Positions 1 through 13,500 of a DNA stretch of 64,000 nucleotides are shown here, one piece after another. A program made the position numbers and the translations under genes. The notes beneath the pieces are model-generated. The model saw nothing but the letters and a program-made list of their open reading frames with translations. It ran no database searches and had not been told where the DNA came from. The DNA comes from Pseudoscleropodium purum (lineage: Eukaryota; Streptophyta; Bryopsida; Hypnales; Brachytheciaceae): the NCBI GenBank assembly GCA_963969395.1, contig OZ017795.1:10912001-10976000 (forward strand). Reading direction: 5' to 3'. How positions within the stretch are numbered: position 1 is the first letter of the stretch; the number at the start of each line of letters is the position of its first letter.

Positions 1-771
1 CTTTAATAGCATTCTACAAGATGCAACAATTACATGGGTCCAAGAATTTTTTTTTAATAAATTTGGTACATGTACTAGGAATGGCAATTTTGGAGCATTT
101 TTGGTGAAAATACAGTCAAGGAACTTAACCCCTAAATGTCCAAGGCATCAAAATATGGTATCGACAATATTTTGGAGTTAAATAAAACGTAACCAAATTG
201 TTATTTTAAATAACTTATATTTTTGAAAGATTCTTCTTGAAGTCTAGTTTTAGCATCAAAAGTCTGATCTTGAAAATAAATGATAGTGATTTTTCTATTC
301 AAGATTTTGTGCAAGGTTACCCATTGCAATCTTGACTTCCTGTAGTGTTGAGAGCTCTTGTAAATGAGCCTTAAATACACTAGGACTTGAAGAAAAAATC
401 ACATTCAAAACTCATTTAAAAAAATTGTAGAGTAGATTTTGAGAAGTCATAAATTGATTGGGGTTATTCATGTTAGGCCCTTAAACCTCATAGTTTTTTG
501 GTCACCAACTTTTTAGATTTGACTTGTGAAAAGTGAATTGAAAATTTTTCATAGTTTTAATACCCTCATGGTCAAACGTTATAATCTTCCAATTTATAAG
601 TGATATTGTTGTGTTTTTTTTCTATGTGATCTCTAACATGTCTAGTTTGAACTTGTATGGTTACAATTCAAAAAAAGTTGATACAACTTATCAAAATGTT
701 GACTTTTTGTTCAATTTAGAGTAAATTTCTAGAGGCTCAAAATAGGCCTTGGGCATTTAGGGGTTAAGGGG
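1..771. mobile_element. Right part of a family-1 TTAA element, interrupted by a nested element
   Basis: Positions 60-124 match the right end of the copy at 47880-48828 (same order of blocks: 'ggtac', 'aatggca', 'tttttggtgaaaa', 'agtcaa'). Its right end resumes after the nested element as GGGG at 768-771, followed by TTAA at 772-775. The left part lies outside the window. No coding capacity is seen. Confidence 0.7.
129..763. mobile_element. Family-2 TTAA-flanked non-autonomous element (MITE-like), 635 bp
   Basis: The ends are inverted: left CCCCTAAATGTCCAAGGC and right, read on the other strand, CCCCTAAATGCCCAAGGC (one mismatch in 18). TTAA lies directly outside both ends (125-128 and 764-767). 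TTAA duplication with CCC-type termini is the hallmark of piggyBac-like transposons. No transposase is encoded. A diverged relative lies at about 47365-47837. It is inserted inside the family-1 copy that starts the window. Confidence 0.8.
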
Positions 772-775
772 TTAA

Positions 776-3700
776 GTAGTACAACTTTGGTAGTGAGAAT
801 CAACCTAAGCCAATTTACTTTGCACAATGTTAGGGCTTAGTACCTCAAAAAATTGGATTGGTATGTATTGCACATTAAGCTTCGATAGTACTGTACAGTA
901 CATGAATTTCAAAATTATGGAATCAATTAAATAGGCATTCATTTCATGTACATATTATTTTGTTTACTGTTTTCTTCCAAATGTTTATACTCCCCCTAAA
1001 ACTATCCCTATTTGACACAAAATCAATATGTTTCTTGCCATTCATTGCATTAACCTATAAAAATATGATATGAATATAATCTAACAATTTTTTTGGCACT
1101 ACTAACTCCCATTATTTTCACAATTTCAATATAATTCTCTGATTAGCAACTTCATCTAGCATTTCAATGCTCAAAAGGGAGTCTTTTTTTTCCATCTACT
1201 TTTGACAAAACTATCCTTCTAATTTAACTCTGGATCAGAATGTTGAGTAAAAAACTCAGTTTCACAAAGTCTTGCGATGGACATAAGGGCATAAATTGCT
1301 TCAGGGAGTACTCCAACCCTCTTTCATTCCCTGCCAAAGTTTCAACAAGTAAATTTCACATGTATCAAAGTTTCCTACTGAGGCTTAGTGGAAAGCAATT
1401 GATTTCTCGAGGGTGAATTTGAATTCAGCAGGCCTGGCTTTAAAATGGACCACACCAGCTGCAAATTTAAGTTTCCACGTTGTCTAAGCTTGAGGTTTGA
1501 CTTTATTTCAAGCAAATAGTGCCATTTACTTTTGAGACTGGTCAAGGGGAGCATTGGATTGTAGTACTGGAACTCTGGAAGCTTTGCTCAAATTGTAGGG
1601 ATCATGTGGTCTGGGAAGAAAATGAATGGATTTGTGACATATCAATTATTGATTGTTGAAGCTCAGAATTATTCCAAACATATCAATCAAGACTCGCATC
1701 AGGATTTATTTAATAAATCACAATTCTTTTTTGTACTAGGTGAACTATTAAATGAGCTGTGTCAAAAAAATACTATCATGTCACGAAAGTTGAACATATG
1801 TCCTCTTTTGAAATTTGGTGTTCTTATTTCCTAGTTCTCATATTGGAGCTTGCAAATGTCTCTGAAAAATAAAATGGTCCAGATAAAAGGACTATGATGC
1901 ACTTACAGTCTCATGTTTGTTTTCTTGTAGTCAATGAGGTACCTTATAGCAATTTTGAGGGCAATTTTTTGATTGTGCAAGTGCAATAAATTTGATTGCT
2001 TTAACTAAAGGTGGTAGATGAGCCACGACCAAGACAACAAGTAATATAACATATGCTTCACATAGAGTAGTGTTGTCCATTTTTTTTTGATGGAGGTATT
2101 GTGTGAAGCAGACAAATGAGCAACACTCACTCCTTGCTCTATGTAGTGGAGGGATTACGAGCCTGAGTGTTCTCTAATGAATCACCCTAAATCACTATCC
2201 TTCTGTAAATTTTACATTTGAGACAAATCTAGTTTGATGAATTTTAATTTGTGGAAGTCAATTGGCTTCAATATGGCCGATGCACTAAAAGAAAATGGGC
2301 ACAAGCACGATTGTAGAAGAATGTTTGGTTGTGAAATACGACTACAATGTGATTGTTGCTCCCTAATTGCACCAACACCAAAGGATCTCTATCATCATAG
2401 TCAATTGGCAATGACATTTGCGACTAGAGGATGACATCAAGACAGTAGTGATGCTTCATCCACGATTTTACATCTGCAACATTGATGTCCTTCTGACGTG
2501 GAGTTAGCTTCTATTGTTTTGAACAGCATAGTCATTTTCTAGTCAATTTTGCAACTTTTTTGTGACTTCTGTTGACTTACAAATGATTGATAAATGACTG
2601 ATAGCCAGTTTTCATGGCATGTTGGGGAAGTAATTCTTTCTGGACAGATAAAGAAAAAGAAATTTGGCATAGTATAAGTCGTTGCTATTTCAAAATCTTT
2701 TGAATGACTACATAATGACTATTGTATCACTCAGACATCATTTACTCTTAACTTGACTGCAATGTGCTACATGGAACGGACTCGTAAAATTTTCAAGATT
2801 CTTTAAGGCAACACCTTCTCCATTTTTTCTTCTAGCTTTTTCAAAGTGGACTGGACGATAGAAGTGCATTATGAAAGGATGAGTTGAACATGACTTACTT
2901 GAATAATTCTTTGCAAGAAGCATTTGTAAACTTGGCTAAATTATTTGGCATTTTGGCTTTACAAGGATTCATTGTATATGGTGCATAGAGTGTGGGATTT
3001 TGCCCTGTCCTCACATTTAGAAAGGGCGATGCTCTCAAAATCCCCACCCCTTTTGCATTTGAAACAATGTTCCATCCTCAGTCTCGAATTCTTGATTTCT
3101 TCAAGCTCTTCCAAATATGATTGCAATTGCTTCCAACAATTTTGACATTCTTCTCAATCACATTACAAGAAAGCACTGCACATGACTAAAGTTCCAATAT
3201 AGAACGCTTCTCAATGGCTAATGGCCTCCAATAGTCCAATCACACTTTGCTTGCACTTCTATTTATATGAACAACATCTATTGTGGTCAAAAGCATTAGC
3301 TCAGTTCCACGTTCATTAAACCCCACTTGAGATTGACTCCAGCGGTTTTGCAAATGGAAAAAAGTGACTCTTGAATGATATTGATGCCACTAAAAAATGT
3401 GTAACATGCATTGTATATAATCACAAACAAGTCATTTCTTGTGATGAAAGAGTTGACTTACTCTATTGACCAATAAACACAATGAGTGTTGCACTTGTGT
3501 TTCCAAACATCTTCATGGCAATCTGTTCCAGTACTAAATGCATGAGCGGATTACAATTATCTCTATAACAAACAATACCAACTTCTATAAATTGATAGAG
3601 AATTAGGATTCTTCTATATGTTAAGAAAGTGTCAAAAAAAAATTTCTTAATGTTTTTCTCAAATTTGTCCACAACTTTTGATTTGAGACTCAAAATTTGA

Positions 3701-3908
3701 AATGAATTCTTGGAGATGACAATGAGATTGATTTCCCAATTTTTTTTTAGTTCAAAGTTTATTGAAAAAAATTGATTTACAATGCCTAAATGAAGTCTGA
3801 CATATTACTTGTAACTCATTTTCTACGTTTTTCATATCTCACATTGTTTGTCTTGCCTACTCCCCCACTTGTACAAAAGGATAATTATTTCATCTCCTTG
3901 AACTCACA
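776..3908. other. AT-rich intergenic DNA, no supported gene
   Basis: Only short ORFs without domain resemblance or codon pattern. About 45 bp near 2030-2073 recurs near 6147-6187 (both contain 'cacatagagtagt'), so at least part is old dispersed repeat. Confidence 0.5.
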
Positions 3909-3912
3909 TTAA

Positions 3913-4853
3913 CCCCTAAAAGACCGAGGCCTTTTTTCTACCAAAAAACATTGAAAATTGTTGTATCTATAGCAAAGAGTAAAAAAAAATTTTAATGTTT
4001 TTTTTTCACATCTAACCTTAGGATCTTACACCTCACTATTATAAAAAAGTGTGGAAAAAATTTAAGAATTTTTCACCTCACAAATTGCAAGATATTTGCG
4101 TTTAAAGTGGAAAAAACAAGTTTTTCAGCACATTGCAAGACTGGATTTTTTGACTTTGAACATTTTATATTGAAAGTTTTTGCACTAAAGATTTTTGAGC
4201 TTTAAATCTTTATAGTAGAGAATTGAGTTGAGAGTCCGGGGAAAATAAATAAATTCAAAAAAATATAATTTTCATTCTTAAAAGAATTGTTAAGTAGAAG
4301 TAGGTACAAGATAGAAGGAAAATCTAAAATATTCATATATTTTAGCTGGAATTAAAATGCACTAATCCCAATGGTGAGTTTATTCTAGCAAATAAACTAA
4401 ACCATGCAAAATAAAAAAATTTGAAAAATTTGAAAAATTGTATTCAAAAATGAATCCTACAAGTTATTTTTTTCAAGAAGATGCTCTAACCACCTAAAAA
4501 ACAAGAATGTCCATAACTTTCTCATAACAAATCCAAATGAAATGAATAAAAGCTTTTCGAGTAAAAAAAATATATAATCTATGAAGAATTTTTTTTTTTT
4601 TTTTTTTTTTTTTAAATTCAAATTTTTGCAAATTTTTTTTTGCTACCCGGACTACCTCCCGTCCCCTCGTTTGAGCTTATTTGGTCATAACTATTGTTCT
4701 TAGGCATCGATTGTGAAAAAAATTGTACTCTCATAAAGCTTATCAATTTTTCTATATTCCAAAAAAGTATACAAAAATCACGACAAAATTCAGCCCATAG
4801 GTACTTGCCCGAAATCCCATTTGTCCCCCGAAGGGACAATGGTCCTTTAGGGG
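3913..4853. mobile_element. Family-1 TTAA element, copy B, 941 bp
   Basis: Starts CCCCTAAAAGACC directly after TTAA (3909-3912) and ends with the inverse of CCCCTAAAGGACC directly before TTAA (4854-4857). The interior near 4640 (a 'gctacccgg' block) is the reverse complement of a block near 48090 in copy D, so B lies in the opposite orientation to D. It contains a long T run at about 4590-4613. The small ORFs inside are overlapping low-complexity frames and are not annotated. Confidence 0.75.
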
Positions 4854-5023
4854 TTAAGTGGCTTCGGAAGCCATACAATATTTTGCAAAAAATAGTGTAT
4901 TATATATGATGTATGGTGTATTTTATATGGTATATTGTATATGATGTATGATGCAAATTGTATATGGTGTAATGTATATAATGTATTCTATATAATATAT
5001 AGTGTATGATGTATAACTATAAC

Positions 5024-5300
5024 TTGAAAATAATTTAAAAATGAGTATTGACGTGGATGTCCATGTCGGATATTTCATGGGTTTATCATAAATTCAAAAT
5101 GACAAGAAAATGACTTAAGAATGACTATTGACGTGGATGTCCACATCTGATTTTTCATGGGTTTATTATAACTTCAAAATTACAAGAGAATGACTAAAGA
5201 ATGATTGATGACATGGATGTCCACGTTGGATTTTGAATGGATCTATTCTAACTGCAAAATGACTACTAAATGATTGTTCACATGGATGTCTAAGTCATGA
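5024..5300. repeat. Tandem repeat, 80-bp unit, about 3.5 copies
   Basis: The motif 'acgtggatgtcca' (or acatggatgt) recurs at 5051, 5131 and 5211, exactly 80 bp apart, then at 5280. Each unit also carries 'atgggtttat', 'aacttcaaaat' and 'gaatgactaa'. A TA/TG-rich low-complexity stretch lies just upstream (about 4895-5010). No coding sense is visible. Confidence 0.8.
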
Positions 5301-8247
5301 CAAAGAAAAAAATCGCTTGAAAGATTTCCTAATTAGTCTCCAGTTTCTTTAACTTCTTTTCCTTATACCCTCATGTAGAATCCTTTTTATCCAAACTGTC
5401 ATCCTATCTAGCAATGGATGGTGATAATAAAACTGTAGTCATTTATAAAAATGATTAAACAACAATGCTTGTAGGAGTCCAAATCATTTTGTAGTTGTGT
5501 AACTCCTAAATGACCGTGTAGTAGTCATTGTTTGCAATCTTTTATTCTCTCAAATTTTTGTAGTGATAAGCTTTAGTTGTTGAATTGGTAGCTCTAGTCA
5601 CTTCTATTTGAAATAGAATTTTGTTGAATTCAAAAAACACTAATTTTAATCATTTGTTTGTATGATGAACAAGAACATGATTAGTATAGGGATTAGTATG
5701 TATATTGAGCATCTAAGTTAGAATTTGATTTACATATTAGCACACTAGAAGAATAACAATCCAAAGTTCTCTACTATTTGTAATTCTTCATTCACCTACA
5801 TTTTTGACAAGTGTTTTGTCTTTGGAGAGTTCTCCAATTCAGAGTGATTGGACTATTGTAAGAGCATACAATTGAGGTGAAACTACAATCACTGCATTAT
5901 ACCTACAAGTATTGCAAATGAACACAGACTTTACAAACAAATATGCCATGTATTGTAATAAAAGGGAGTGCACATCCAATTAAAATAGCAATCTGTCCAA
6001 ATCAAGATTATTTGTTGTGACATATAATACACTTCTTCCAAAGAACTGAATTTGGAGGACTACACTTTAGCCTAAAATCAAGATTCACATGGCTCATTTG
6101 TATGTATCAACAAACATGTTGAAGAGCATGTCTCACCAAATAATGAGTCACAAGCAAGTAATATGGCATATGTTTCACATAGAGTAGTCTTCAGTCAATC
6201 CCTTAGTCTACTCCACACACATAGTCTACAATGTTGTTTATTCATAGGTTTGAGTGGAGTTGCAGTTGTTGAAGGAGGTACCGCAATTTTTGATTCCTAA
6301 GTTCCTAATTTGTGGTATTTTATGCCTTCTTACAATTGCTTAGAATTCTTAACGAGGGGCAATTTTCAGTGCTTGTACTTTGTTATAAAAATAAATAAAA
6401 CAAAGAAAAAATAAATAAAGTAAAAAAGGCAAACACAAAGATTAACATTTGACAAAATACAAGACATGAACTACAAACACAACATTCACTTAACAAAAAT
6501 TGAAGCACTTAACATATATTGATGCCTTCTTTCTATTATAGAGCACACAATATATAAGAATCCTTGAATTGTAAACTGAAATAAGTGAAAGAGGGTCACC
6601 ATACAAAATCAAGACAAAAACAATACATGTGAATTCAAAACTTGAAATTGATAGCATTCACATCCAAAGAAATGTGAAACAATAAAATGAGGCATCACAA
6701 TCCCATCAACATGGTGATACACCATAGAACACATAATGACATGCAAGGTTATTAGAAGTGCGTAAAGCCAAAAAAACAACCCAAAACAAGACTAAATAAA
6801 AAAATATTCAAGTACATATGGTGCACCCATAATAACATCAAAGTTTTTGAAGCCTAAAATGTATTCATAATATAATTGTAAGTATATAAAGTAAATGGTT
6901 GCTTTAATCTTATTGCATATACTATATGGAAATCTAAAGAATAAAAAAAGCCCCAAGCTATGAAGTAATATCACAAGCTAAACCCTCTTATATATGGACT
7001 CATAGAGGGCACCTGGAGAAGTGACAAGCTATGTCAATGTTCACCCTTCACCATAGAAACCTTGCAAGTCTGTCAACCATAGCACAAAATGACATGAAGT
7101 TCCTCCAATTCTCTACCATTGAAATCTAACAAGGAGTGGTGTGTAGATGATTTGAAAATGGTGGCAAAAGTTGCTACAATTTTAGACCCCAATCCTAAAT
7201 CCTTAAGTTTTAAATCCGAACTAAAAAATGCCAAATAAAAAACTTATTAGGAATGCAAGGTTTGAATCTATCATCCTAGCTAAAGCCTAAATATTGAACC
7301 TTCACTTTGAAACAAATCCTAAACCAACATACCCAAATTGAGTCTAGAATTCCAAAGAGTGAACCTTGAGTATAAACCAATATATTTGAAGCTTAGTCTA
7401 GAATTCAAATCCTAAACCCTCTATTGAAAGCAAATATATCTAAAGTAAACAACACTCCATACACCCTACACTTTCTACAAATCCTTGTAAAATGAAGTTG
7501 GTGCCATAATAAGAAACAAGATTCAAAGCATGCAAAGTGATGTGTCTAGAGTAAAGCAAAAAATAACATTCAAAGCATCCAAAGTGTCTACAACTGCACA
7601 AAGAAGAAGACCAAATTGTAAAGTTGTGTAGGGACAAAATCCCTATTTCATTGGATCATTATACAATTTTTCATCCAACAAAGCAAGTCAACAATTCTAT
7701 CTAGAATAAATTTCTAGGATCTATATCTTTGAGGCTACCTTAGAAAAAAATTTACAATTATGAGGTATTATTTATAAATGTATCTTACTTATAATTGAGT
7801 ACATTAATTTATACTCTATATATTTCTTCAAAGTTTTTTAACACCATAAATTAGTACCTCCCTACATTATATTGTATGTTGTTTGGTAATAAAATTAAGT
7901 GATCCTTCCTTCTTGGCCATATACATCCTATTCTACAAATGAAAAGTTGAAAACAATCAAACACTATCTAATATACACAACCTATCTTGAAGCACTTTCA
8001 AGCTCCTAGTTTCTAATCTTCCTTTCTATCTAATTACTTATCTTGGACTACACGATCCCCTAATAAAATCCGTGTTTTCCTTCCTTTTCTTAAAAAATTA
8101 TTTAGTTTGTATAAAATCTCCTTTCTTACAAAGATATATAGTTTAGAATTCACTCAAATGACTTGGGGACAAATAGACTCATAATCTCAATGCTAGAGAG
8201 TTTTGTCATCATGGAATATTTCGATTGGTTAAAGAAAGGTAGAATAG
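5301..8247. other. AT-rich intergenic DNA, no supported gene
   Basis: About 2.9 kb without domain-bearing ORFs. It holds only the partial repeat at about 6147-6187. Confidence 0.5.
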
Positions 8248-8684
8248 CCCCTAAAAGACCAAACTATATTTTGGGGCAACATTGTGATCTGGGGTAGTTC
8301 ATTACAAATGGAATTTTCATTTTTTTTTTCTTTGAAATTATTACAAAACATGTAAGCAAGATTTCCTTTCAAGGCCCAATAAATTTCATAACTTTTGACT
8401 ACACCATTAAAAAGTTATTGTATGATATGTAGTTTTTTTTCCTAGATTGAGTAGTCTTAAGAGATTTTAAAAAATCATTTTTGTCAATTCAAATGCTAAT
8501 ATCTTCCAATCCACATAGTAGAAATTTCTAAAAAAATTTCCACATCTTTTCAAACCAAATTAGTATAAGATTCTACTATTAAATATGTCTAAAAATGGTT
8601 TTTTTCTTCTAAAATTTAGTATTTGTACAAGAAATGACAATTTGGGAGTGTTTTTGGTGAAAACGTAGTCAAGGATATCAAGGG
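8248..8684. mobile_element. Family-1 TTAA element, copy C (degenerate, internally deleted)
   Basis: The left end CCCCTAAAAGACC and right end AAGGGG match family 1. The interior follows copy D (blocks 'ttttggggcaacat', 'cataacttttgactaca', 'gctaatatctt', 'gtttttggtgaaaac') but is about 500 bp shorter. The flanking TTAA is mutated on both sides (ATAG and TTGA), which fits an older insertion. Confidence 0.65.
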
Positions 8685-8986
8685 GTTGAGACTCATAATG
8701 CTTGTTGCTTTCTTGTGCAAATTTTCAACAAAGTGGTATGAAATAGAAATTTCATTATCCTACCAATGAAAGGAATCTAAAAAAAATCCCTACTACTATC
8801 AACTAATATTAACTTAGTGAGTGCGGATCTACCTAACTTTATATAGTGAGTTTATAAAATTGTTGAACTTCCTTAACTTTTCACTAAACTATACATCTAT
8901 TCATGAATTTAATCTCCAACAAAATTACCTAAGACATATACTAATAAGCTACATAATCTCACTATTGGTCTAATGACAAATACAAT

Positions 8987-9208
8987 TACTACAAGAAAAA
9001 GGGGTGTTTTAAGTGAGTTTTTAAGTATAGTCTTAGACATAAGATTATAAATAATGACATTTAAGGAGATTTTTAGCAAAATTTTACTAGAATCACATGT
9101 ATTTCTAATAAAATTTTGTTGGAAATCTCCTTAAAAGTCATTATTTATAATCTTATGTCTAAGACTATACTTAAAAATTCACTCAAAACACCCCTTTTTC
9201 TTGTAGTA
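8987..9208. mobile_element. CACTA-like MITE, 222-bp foldback
   Basis: An almost perfect hairpin with arms of about 95 bp. It begins TACTACAAGAAAAAGGGGTG and ends with the inverse. CACTACAAGAAA is the usual terminus of plant CACTA/EnSpm elements; the first base differs here. It is flanked by AAT on both sides (8984-8986 and 9209-9211), matching the 3-bp duplication of that superfamily. No coding capacity. Confidence 0.8.
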
Positions 9209-10562
9209 AATGTCCACTACAAACCAAAGTTGTACTAAGGTCAAATACTCTACTTTTAGTAACTTCATTTGAAATTTAGATTGGCACAATAACTATTTAT
9301 GTTGATAAGAATAATCTTATCATTATTTTGTATTACAATCTTGAGCAATTGAAGAAGTCAAATGGTTCAACACTCTTACATTGAGATTATATCCAATAAT
9401 TGCAAAACAAACCAAGTTATTGAAAATAAAAAATAATTATAGGTTTGTACCTAGTCCTTCAACCTTGAAGGACTAGTAACCTTGCTACTTGAGACTTGAC
9501 ATTAGGTCCTAACTAACAATTATTTTTGATAACTTGACTTGCTTTGCAATTACCTAGTCCTTCAATTGTTCATACTGTACATGTAGGTCAATTTTTGGAA
9601 ATAATTAGGGAAATTTTGGATTGTGTCTAAAATTTTAAAAATTATATAACTATTTTCAAAAAATTTGAAAATTTTCATTGTTACTAATTTTGAATATTCA
9701 AAAATTACTGCTGAATATTTTTTGAAAAAGGAACACATTTACACATGAAAAGAAAAAATCGATCCAAAATTAGGAGTGTTTCAAATTTAGAAATAGCATA
9801 GTGCCGAAAGCCAAGAAATCCAAATCGAGCTCCGGATTGTCCAACTCCAAAAGGTAAGTGTTTCGGCAGCAGGGTGGCGAAACTGACCTACGCGTACGGT
9901 ATCATGTTTTCAAATTGACTCCAGGTTTCCAGCGAGGTCCGGAGTTTTACTCGTGATTGGAAGATTTGTTTGTGATAAACCACATTGCACTCTTCAAAGA
10001 ATCTAACGATTCTCTGTTAATGAAGCAATACTTATCTGAACAGTTGTGCGGTTCTTCCCGCACTCTTTCTGTTTCTTAGCTTGAGAATAGATTCATGTCC
10101 ATACCAGCAGCTTGCATAGATCATCGCGAAGTGTTCTACTATCAAGGAATGCGGATTGTCCGAACTTTGCTGAATAGGCATTGTAAATTCGAAAGTGGTT
10201 CTCGATTGCGAGTTTCGGCGTTTTGGGTGCAATGATCGCAATGCGTTTCCCTCGCCCTCTCGAAGAAGTGCATTCCAGGAGACTAGATGGAGGCTTTGTT
10301 GAGCATGGTCAAAGAATGGTAAGTCACTGTCTGTCTAGATTTTACTTGTTTTAGGGTGAAATTTTGCAATCCAGGGTTTACTGTATGAAGAAAGTTTGCA
10401 GGGTACGTTTCGGTGTTTGTTTCGAATACCTAAGTCTAGAAATAATGTCGATTTTAGTGCAAACGATAGTAAGGGTGGGTGTTTCATTCTTACAGCTCTG
10501 TTTTTCTGTACGTAGGTGATTTGAGCTGCCAACTTGTGTGAGTTGTGAAGTAGAGGTTTGAG
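9209..10562. other. Intergenic region becoming the mTERF5-like upstream region
   Basis: AT-rich to about 9790, then higher GC to the ATG at 10563. The second half is the likely promoter and 5' UTR of the mTERF gene. Short ORFs in this stretch, including 10032-10241 on the minus strand, show no domain. I see no clear TATA box. Confidence 0.4.
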
Positions 10563-13500
10563 ATGACTTCGGTAGGGTTGACAACAGCTCTTCAAGCACT
10601 TGTGGTCGACGATGTGTTGGCAGCGAATTGCTGCAGCTCTTCCCCTGGTACGGGTACTGTGAAACCTAAACCCCAAACCCAAAATCCTACCCTCCTGATT
10701 TGCTCTTTTCGGTATTCTAGAAAATTTTCGCCCTGGCGAGATGGTAAATCCAACTGTAGCTTAGCGTATCAGACTTGTGAAGCTTCATACCAGTACAAGA
10801 ATGGCAGCTAGTCACTTTCGCAGCTTATCAGAATGTCATCATAGAGCTATGTCTTTGAAATCAATATAAGGTATCTACACCTTAAACTGACCTATAAGCT
10901 CTGTGGCACTGTGGACATGATTAAGAAGTTTTGCTCATTGGCATTTGCAAGGGGTTGTGTAAATTTTGGAGGCTCACAGAATTAATTATGAAGATTGTAG
11001 GAGGCTATTAGCGTGAAAAAACCATGTAATGCTCACGAAGAATTGATTTTCATAGTACCAAACAATCAATAATGAATTTTAGCTACTTATCTCTCTTCTC
11101 AATCTCCACTTTTGATAACGTTTTAGCTTAATTTAACATATTTTGTAAATTATATAATTATTTACTGCACATTACACTTTAGAAAATCACAAATAATTTC
11201 ATTTTCCTACTAAAGTTTAAGAAAAACGCAAAAACTTATAGTAATTCTTTTTCCACTTATAAGAAATATAAGTTTTATTAGTCAATTTAAAATAGTATGA
11301 GAAGCACATGATATGCTGACTTAGAGGTCATAGCTAAGAGTGTTTAGAGTGTAGAAGATTTAAATTATTTCTTGAATTTTTTTAACTCAAAAAGAAAGAG
11401 GTCACCGAGCTAGGGGTTGATCATATGACATTAGGTTTTAAGTAATACAATCAGGTCCTGTATTTTCAGACAGGACTTTGACGCCTTTGATACGCCTTTG
11501 AATTTTAGTTTGTAATTTTGCTGTCTGAGTGTCGAATAAATTGTCTGTGTATCATGTGCTTCTCATTCAAGATTAACGCCGCTGTTAATTAGCAGGGAAG
11601 GCACTCCGAATTGGAACTTCACTATTTCCAGGGTCCAACTCAGAGATCATTGGGACCTCGCTTTGTCGATTGGCAGCTCTGAGTTGCTCTCGCAATTATC
11701 AACCTTTGGATGTCGCAGCAACAGGAAATGACGCAGCAGGTGAAGCACAAACTCTCCTTTGCCTTATCCTGGAACTGAGTGCACGCAGACCTCTTTTATA
11801 TGATCTTCTCTGAGATAACATTTTGGAATATCCTACACATTTGTCACGCATTCAAACTATGTCATATTGATTTTTAAGGGACCCTAGGCAGTCAATCAAA
11901 ATCTAGTGAAACACGAGTTATTGATGACAGTGCTCAGGCAGCGTTAGAATCTCCATCTAAGTTTCCGAAATATGTGTACCTGAATTGCTGTTATTGATGC
12001 CTGACCATTGAGAGCAGTGGGCGGACAGAAAACCTTGGAGATGAGTCGTCTGGACTTGAAGGACATGATGGGCGAGCGAGAAGAGATAAAAACCATGCTC
12101 GTTGAGTTCCTCCAAGCTCGGGGTGTAAGTGGGTCTCTGGCTGCACGTGCTGTGAAGAAAGCCACTCGTCTGACTGCTCATCTTCTGTCCCTCTTGCGTG
12201 TGGTTTATCGCATTAGTTATCTTACAGGTTTACTCATCTCTTCTACAATGCCTTAGGAACCTAGACATGACATATTCTGTTCTGGTACCTACTATGTTGC
12301 CGCGGCTGAATGAAATCTCTTTGATGTTCCTTGAATTTATTTTTCTGTTATCGTACCCTCAAAGAATCCTTTTGCCGTGTAATGTTAGGATTAGCAAGAA
12401 CTTATGAGTCTTTTGGTGTAAAATGCCTGCTGAAAGTTCAACAATTAATCAAAAATAGAGGATTTTCACGGTCCTGAACAAAGCTGAGGGCTTGTACTTG
12501 CTGGGACTTATTCAAAGCAAGTTTGTCATTGTAGCTGTTATTTTAAAGGTCATGCTCTAATTTAATGGCTATACATTATTCATCTTCCTTCTTACGAAGT
12601 ATGATGCCGCATGTTTCGCAGGGAGAGAGCTTACGGCATCAGAAGTAAGAAGACCGTTATCGCCCTTCTTGGAGACTCTAGAAGCACAATACAAGGAAGG
12701 ACTCGTAGATGCATTTTTGAGCTTCCCTGATGCCCCCTCAGGAAAGACAATGGATGAGGAATTATACTATTCTGGGGACTCCTTCACATCACCAATCCTT
12801 GGGAAGGTCAAGTTCACCAGTTTTCCCGTGCTCCAAGAACATATGGTACACGGGAAGCTTCCTCTGTCGTTGGTGTATCTCCTGGAGTTGGGGTTTCCTA
12901 TTGCTGAAGCTGCTGAACTTGTATCTCGGTTCCCGTGTATTGCAAGCTACAGCGTGGAGGAGAAAGTCAGGCCTATAATCGACTTCCTACTGGACTTGGG
13001 AGTCCGATCCCCTGACATACCCAAAATCATCTTGAAGAGACCTCAGCTCTTTGGGTGCAGTTTAGAAGAGAATATAAAGCCAACAGTTGCGTTACTGAAG
13101 GAGCTTGGGGTGGATTCGGAGGGCTGGGTGAAAATTCTCTCGCAGTTCCCTCATATTCTGACGTACAGCGTTGGCAAGGTACAGCAGGTGGTGAGATTTC
13201 TTTCTTTGATAGGGTTGTCCCCGAAAGAATCTGGCAAGGTACTCACAAGGTTTCCTCAAATCATTGGTTACAGTGTCAAGACGAAGCTTCAGCCGTTTGC
13301 AGATTATTTCAACAGCATTGGGGTGAAAGACTTGAAAACTCTCGTATCAAGGTCCCCTCAAGTCCTTGGGCTGAGCCTTGAGCTCAACATCAAGCCTACA
13401 ATTTTCTTCTTTTCAGAGAACGGTTACACCGTGGATGAGCTGAGTACAATCATACTTCGATTTCCGCAACTTTTAGGGTTAAGCACGGAAGGAAATATAC

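Noticed and set aside
10335..10682. Minus-strand ORF of 115 codons over mTERF5-like exon 1
   Set aside because: It is a shadow of the plus-strand coding exon and upstream region, without any domain.
10672..10700. Telomere-like 'cctaaaccccaaaccc'
   Set aside because: Too short and irregular; it lies in the mTERF5-like first exon.
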